From Lepraria neglecta (taxonomy: Eukaryota; Ascomycota; Lecanoromycetes; Lecanorales; Stereocaulaceae), in NCBI GenBank assembly GCA_033220425.1, contig CM065649.1, positions 1,116,001 through 1,180,000 on the forward strand: a stretch of 64,000 nucleotides of DNA, given 5' to 3'. Every line of letters begins with the position of its first letter. Position 1 is the first letter of the stretch. Under the pieces are notes generated by a model. The model saw nothing but the letters and a program-made list of their open reading frames with translations, had not been told where the DNA came from and searched no databases. Below, piece by piece: positions 57,766 to 64,000 of this stretch. The position numbers and the translations under genes were made by a program.

Positions 57766-58899
57766 GATAAATATTTAGCTAGACGTTTCTTAATATTTCT
57801 TCTCGTAGTTTGCGGTCTCGTCGCTATTATTTCAGTAAAGTATTACTATAGATACTTAATATCCGACGAATTTGCTCCCTGTCTTCCCCGATAGACTTTA
57901 TATATAATACCGCGAGCTTAATAACCTCCCTACTCCTCAGCTTACCGAAGTACCCGAATATTAGTAACGTGCGAGGGCTATAGACTCGATACTAAAGTAA
58001 GTAAATATTGTACGCGCAAGATACTATGTAGCCTGCTAATGTGATATAGCTATGATTAAATATGCCGAAGAGAGGATTAATACCGCTACAGTAATTGAAA
58101 CTATAGGTTGGTTCTTTATATTAGAGGTTTTCCTTAAGACTAAAGCCTTAACTTTAGATATAGCGAGGGTAGTCAGTAGCAGCGTCTCTTCCGCTCTATC
58201 GACCTAGATATATTTATAGTATTATCTCTCTTCCTTTTAAGGGTTTTTACTTAGGTTTATAGCGTTACCTAAGAAGGATTTAGTAGGAATTTGGCGTAGA
58301 TTCGTCGCGCTACCTTAGAATTGTTTGTTAGGAATTTAGGGTGATATATCGTAGTATATTAGTCCTAGTCGATGAAACTGTTAATATAGAATATCTCTTT
58401 TCCTCTAACTGTTCCCGGTACTAGATAAGTACTTCGCTCGATATTTAGTAGTCTATAGAAGCGGCGAGCGCCTATCGTTCGAGGATTGAGTATAAGCGAT
58501 ACCCATACCTTTTTAACTTCGACTATTCTATAGTAGTCTTATACCTGCCCTAGATATTAATAATCAAAGACTTCTATAAGGGTAGCCTATATACGAGTAG
58601 GTCGTTACTTAAAGTCCCTATTACTAAGATCCTTTACCTCTACGACGACCAAGACCTTATTAACTAACTTTCCCTCCTGTATAGTTTCCGGGTTTCGACT
58701 CTTGTAGTCTTATTCTCGGACCTATATATAATCTCTGCGCTAGGTAAAATACTGTGAATGTTTATAAGGTCTGCAGACTACCAAATCCTTATAGAGACAT
58801 CCTAAATTAGAGGAGTCCTCTCCGGTAGTCTTCTAATATATAAGGCCTAAATAGATATAGACCGGGTAGCTCTTAACCCAGCTGCAGTCTGCCTCCCTT

Positions 58900-60500
58900 C
58901 TATTAATATCTAGGTTCGAGGTTGTACTACCTCTGCTTAGCGTTTTCGCTCGGTATACCTTAAGAAACGTAGCCAGGCTTTGGAGAAACCCAGCTATATT
59001 TAGCTATTCAGCTATATCTCTCGCCGTTCGCCAGTAATAACTATCGTATTTATATAGGTGTCTTAATATATAGCGCTCTTCCGTGTCTACTCGCCATCCT
59101 AGTTAGTATAGATCTAGGAGGACCCCGGCCTTTATACTTTTCTCGTCTTCTTGTTTTCTCCTCTAACTAAGTAATATAGGCTCCGTCTCTTGGAAATTTT
59201 TAATATCCCGTATGATTATTAACTTGATATGGCGTTTGTTATATTCTATTAATTGCTCCTAGTAATCCTTATACTTATTTGTTCGGTTATAGTAATTCTT
59301 TAGCAATATCAGATATACCCTTTCCGAGGCTTGGGTGCTGTATCTATCCGGCGGACCGTAGTATCTAATTATATTAATGTAATGACTGATACTATAGAAT
59401 TTGGGAAAGTTGAAAGTTTGCTCGCCCGTTTTCTTATTGACTGGCCTATATTTTTAAAATACCTCCTTGAGTAGATTAATCCTTTCTAACGCTATATTTA
59501 TATATTCTAGTATCGCTTCGTCGTGGGATCGGTATCTTGCAAGTATAATGAAGTCAACGATAGCTCGTCCTATATATAGTATATCTGGGTTTTTTTCGGA
59601 TAATAGAGGAGCGAAGACGGGTATTATAATCTATAATATCTCTTTGCTCTCCTCTCCTATCTATTGGCTCAGCTTACTAAACTCCCGAAATCGCCTTAGC
59701 TTAGTAAATTTAGGTATAGCTCGAAACCAGGCGTCGATTAAGGCTTATACCTTAAGCTTTATTCGTCCCTCTCCGATATACTCCCTAAGCTAGTCTAGGA
59801 GGTAGTTCAATAGCCCTTTAACTATTAATTAGTATAATATATTAAATATCTATAGTTAGTAGACGTTAACTACGAAGTGGCCGTCTGTGAAGTTGGGCCG
59901 GTTATATACTATTATATCTAGTAACACCCTAGGCGTATTCTTATCATACGTTTTTTGTATCTATAACTACTCTATAGTCTATTCAGGTATTCGCTTTAGA
60001 TATAGTTTTTTAGGACGTAGTCGTTCCTATTCATTTAGCGGTACTAAGTAGACCGGATAGTATTTACCGCTCTTGATCGAGGTTATTAAAACTTGTTCCT
60101 CGTAGTTACCTAGTATAGACACGAGTATTAGGTGGTATCGTTATATTCGTCCGTCTATATATATAATAAGGATCCCCTTCGGCACTAGCTCCTTAAGTAC
60201 TTTAAAAGAATATTATTAGTATATTAAGTAAGATCCGTATTTCGGCCGGCTTACCCTCGACCATAAGCCCTATAGCGTAGTGATACACCTCGGCTTTCAT
60301 ACTGTTATGGACTAATGGCACCAGTCTAAGCAATATTATCCCCGGCCGAACCTGTACCCGCCGAATACCTTGATCGAGGTTGCCAATAGTAATATAGACT
60401 GGCTACGCCTGTTAATCTCCGTGTGTCCGTAATAAATGGGTCTTATCTAACGATATTATAACCGGTACTACTATTGAGCTATTAGGGAGCTTATCTTGTG
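58900..60500 (-). mobile_element. Degraded Plavaka/CACTA-like DNA transposon
   Basis: Reading the minus strand across stops gives, in order, YITIGNLDQGIRRVQVRPGI (about 60400), HNSMKAEVYHYAIGLMVEG, LGNYEEQVLITSIKSGKYYP, VYLVPLN, VDFIILARYRSHDEAILEYI (about 59550) and KFYSISHYINIIRYYGPPDR (59402 down) followed by YSTQASERVYLILLKNYYN. The patterns ITIGN...R...RPG, KYYPVYL and KF...HY...IR..G..D.Y.T...ER resemble what I recall of the transposase-bearing protein of fungal Plavaka elements in the CACTA superfamily. Interrupted by many TAG/TAA codons, so dead. Terminal inverted repeats not found; borders are approximate. Confidence 0.55.
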
Positions 60501-63500
60501 TCTCCTACTACTAGCAGGCTGTATATATCTTACTAACGATTAGACCCCCGTCGAGGTTTCGCTAGTATATTAGTATATAGTTAATACTCGAATTAAAAGG
60601 TTTATATCCGATAAGAGTTCGTATTATACCTATTATATCGAAGTAGAGTATATAATATATTCTAGTCGTCTCGTCCGGTTGAATCGATAGGATACTAAAC
60701 GCTTACCGAGACTATCTACTAGCAGCAGCAGAATACTTTATGGTATATAGCTTGGCTTTTAGTTATAGAGTACTATTAAAGCTACAGGGTCCGTGGAAAG
60801 GTCGTAATCGAGTGTCTTTAAAGAAATTGTCTATTATACCGCTAGATAGTCGGGCGTTATATATCTATAAAGCTAGGGTATAATCAGCTTCTAAATGGAA
60901 AGGGTGCTAGTCCGGGTTCGACTCAGGTATTAACTCGGATATCGACTCGGATAGGGGTATAGACAATAACTCGGCTAGGGTTATGTCCTCTTCCTCTAAA
61001 GGCCTCCCGGTACCTCGCTTCTATAGGTAGTACTCTATAGAGCTAACGGTCAAGGTAGAGATAGTACCTATAGCACTTGACGCCGTTATCGACTTCGATT
61101 AATCGAGTACTATATCTAGCTTGTCTTACTAGTACCAGATCTCGTTAGTAGAGTCGGTAAGTTTAAGCAATCGCCCTAGAGCATCGTTATCCATTAAAAT
61201 AGTCAGGTCCTCCTAGGGGACTTATCTACCTTCGCCCTTACAGGGACTATCGCTAATCATATCGACCTCGTCTCTTTAGCGTTTATGAATAGGGCCCTCA
61301 ACTTTATCTTCGTTAAGGCGTACCTATCTCCTATATGTCTAATTGGGGTCCCGGCCCTTATAGTGTAGTAGATACCTAGTTAGGCCGCTTCCGCTGCTGC
61401 ACTGCTTCTAGTAACGTTTGTACTGTTAATCCATCTGGCTCGGGCGTAATATAGAGGTGTTATTATCAAGATTAACGCGTCTAGGTAGGTATTAGTAAAC
61501 ATATTCGCTACTAGATCCTTCAAGCTAACCCGCTATAGGTTAGGATAAATCTATCCTTACGTCGCCTTATATAGCCTATTTTCAACCGTTACTATCAATC
61601 AAATTACAATATATATATAGTAGAGTATCGTCCTATAGAAGGCGTTGATTAATAGATGGTTTAAGGGGATTTTCTTTCTATACAATATATTCAATAAACG
61701 CCCCGGTTACTTGTCTCATTAGGAAATATAATTAGTTACAAACCTTGCGGTATATACCCTTATTACTAAAATATACGTCTAAGTCGAACTTGGATTATTT
61801 TTATAATAGAGTACTTGATTAAGACTTATATTTCGAAGAACGGAAGAAGAAATCTAATTAATCTTTACAAGCAGATAATAAGTTTTAATACTCTATCTTT
61901 ACTAGATATTAGGTATTGAGTATAAGCTAGATACAGTACGTTTAAAATCAGCTATTCGCTTTCTACGCACTATATATACATAAGTTCCGCTTTCAATCAA
62001 TATCTTTATCTATTATATTAAAGCTCGCTACTTTTAATCTTTCGACGGCTAAACTCACCTACTTATAACTACTCTAATATACTATTCTATAGAGAAGGGT
62101 CTATATCGCCCAATTACATTAAGTGTTAAACTATTTCATAATATATTTACCTTACTAGCATTGTATTTACTAACTACCAACCAATCGCTATTATAAATAA
62201 AAACCCGGTATAGACCCTACTAGTCGTATTACCCGCTTTATCCCTCCAACTTAGCGAAGAATCCTTAACTTCTCCCTATTTTATTCGTCCTATTATTATT
62301 CTTCTTATTATAGACGTATTAGAATCATCTATAATATTATCTAATATAGCCGGTCCTTCTCTAATCGACCCTCAGGTCGATATGACGCTAGAGCCTACGC
62401 TAACCGAGGCCAATTTCTATACGCTTATTAGCAGGCCAAAGTCTAGTAATCCGCCTGGAATCCTATAGAACCTCCCCAATGTCCGTAGAGGCTTATAGTA
62501 CAGTAATAGCTTGTTCAATACCCTCTATCAAGTACTTGAAGACCGCCTGCGGGGTACCGCTATTTAGGGCGAAAATCTTCGAGGTTCTAGCCAGGACTTT
62601 ACTAAGGTCCTTAACTCCGTTACTACTAACTTCATTCTACCTAACTATATACTACCTTTTAGAGACGAAGTAATATATATATTCGTAAGACTACTTAATA
62701 AAGTACCTAGAGTAGCTAACCGATATACTAGTAAACGACCCTTAGAGGAGTCTTACGACTCGTTTAGTTCAAAAAAGCCTAGACACGATGATGCTCGTGC
62801 TAAGCAACCCGATTACACTAGACCATTCTTCGCACTAGCTCCAGCCCTAGATAACACCTACCCGCCTTATATTATCCTTAGAATCGGTTATATACGCGAT
62901 AATAAATTCTATCTTGTCTAACTACGGTATATTATATATAATACTTCGCTTACTAACGCTAACTAGCTCTAGGACTAACTCAGTTACGATACTCTAATCT
63001 AGTTCCTAGAAACTAAGAAATTCTGGACCGCCAAAGATAATGCCCGGGGGAGCACCCTTATCTACATATCTAATAGGATTATAGAGGTAACTACAAACGA
63101 AGATCTACAAAATACCATCCGTGATATATATTCATGTGGTCACCGGCGCTACGAGCTTTATATCGTGCGAGGGGCACTCTGTCAGTCATACTATATTAAT
63201 CAATAGTCAGGATATTAACTAACAGGTGTAATAGCATCTATCGAGGGCAATACGGCCTATCCAAATCAACCTTACCGAGGCAGTTTTACCCTCTCCTACC
63301 GCTTAAAATATTCTTCTCTTATAGTAGGACCTAAAGAGAAAACCCCTAATATACAGGATCCTCTAGGCAAAGACCCTACTACCTCTTCTACCAAACCCTC
63401 TACCCTAAAGCCTTTTATCGATCCTTCCCTTCTTACTAATAAGTATACTAGTCCGTCTACCGGGAATCTAAAGGAGCCTATAGATATTAGCTCTAGCTTA

Positions 63501-64000
63501 GATAGTAGTAGCGGTATAAATAATAAGGAAGAGAATGATAGAAAGGAAGGGGATTTAATAGATAAGGACGAGTAGAAGGCGTTATAGATTAATAAGGCCT
63601 ATATAGGCAGGACTCCAGGGTCATATAATATCGAGATAGGTAGGGTAGTAGCAGCTAGAGTAGCTGCGAAAGATATAGAGGCGTTAGAATAGGAGGATCG
63701 CGACAGGATATAAGTACTTCAGCCTCTACCTTATTATTTACTTACTACTAAATACTACCCTAGTATTAATATAACTAAGGTAGAGGACCGTCCGTAATAG
63801 TCTCAGAAAACGTAGTAGTATATAGAGTTATTATTCTAACTATAGAAGGGAAACCAGTCTATTAAGAATATACAAACCCTCCGTAGGTTATTATCTATTA
63901 TAGCCCCTAACGGCAAGATGAAAAAGATTATACTATATATTCATCAACTCTACTGCGCTGCTTGGATATACCGGTATACTTACTAGTAGGGGGGGTATTA
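60500..64000. mobile_element. Unclassified degraded repeat sequence
   Basis: Same TpA-rich composition. One 64-codon frame at 62479-62673 and scattered acidic/Ser-rich open pieces on the plus strand near 63330-63580 (KDPTTSSTKPSTLKPFID, SSSLDSSSGINNKEENDRKE) hint at a transposon ORF, but no catalytic motif was recognised. Nothing resembling a host gene. Confidence 0.5.

Larger units (their letters stand above)
54840..64000. mobile_element. RIP-degraded transposon block, continues beyond window
   Basis: Composition changes sharply near 54.84 kb. TpA steps (TATA, CTAG, TACTA, TATAG) are greatly over-used and CpA/TpG are scarce, while CpG remains common; stop codons interrupt every frame, most often TAG and TAA at positions where homology wants Gln or Trp. 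This is the expected mark of RIP (C to T, preferring CpA). Only two frames over 60 codons survive in 9 kb. At least three different elements can be recognised inside. No host gene seen. Confidence 0.85.

Noticed and set aside
59467-59793. 108-codon plus-strand frame in the degraded block
   Set aside because: Antisense to the readable Plavaka-like segment; low-complexity Ile/Ser/Tyr composition from TpA-rich DNA.
1-64000. CRISPR arrays, bacterial operons or prophage
   Set aside because: Intron-rich eukaryotic genes throughout; the repeats found are coding minisatellites or transposon subrepeats without spacer structure.

Overview
This is nuclear DNA of a filamentous ascomycete (Pezizomycotina). 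Genes have short GT-AG introns (about 40-150 bp), proteins match fungal families, and a long AT/TpA-rich tract carries transposon relics that look mutated by repeat-induced point mutation (RIP). Several families (non-canonical A1 peptidase-like membrane protein, S/T-rich GPI protein, polyol transporter) suggest Leotiomycetes, but that placement is a guess from memory of the families.

Left part, 0-31 kb, is mostly conserved housekeeping sequence. It holds a cut-off HhH-GPD DNA glycosylase, amidophosphoribosyltransferase (ADE4) with an apparent spliced leader and uORF, a large RID/Masc1-type cytosine DNA methyltransferase, exomer subunit CHS5, a 7TM-RGS receptor, a divergent YIF1 / SRP-receptor-alpha pair, a dead cytochrome P450, a 90-residue hydrophilic protein, an unknown gene, eIF1A, the XPF-type nuclease RAD1, and a pseudo-aspartyl-protease membrane protein with a repeat tail.

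Middle part, 31-48 kb, is more accessory: a secreted GPI-anchored mucin-like protein with a 14-copy 51-bp minisatellite, a tight run of tRNA-like structures, a myo-inositol-type MFS transporter, a small secreted protein, the co-chaperone SGT2, a broken 2-oxoglutarate oxygenase, and the TORC1 regulator NPR3. CHS5 and NPR3 each show a one-base shift in a C run, which looks more like sequence error than biology.

Right part, 49-64 kb, decays progressively. A large fungal-specific gene, an AAA+ ATPase and a membrane-protein fragment carry frameshifts or nonsense codons. From about 54.8 kb the sequence is a transposon graveyard: a reverse-transcriptase element, an LTR-like segment with a TATA box, a Plavaka/CACTA-like transposase on the minus strand, and unclassified sequence to the window end. 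The central story is the pairing of an intact RIP-type methyltransferase gene with a RIP-like block that appears to spill damage into neighbouring genes. I did not find a clearly new multi-gene system.
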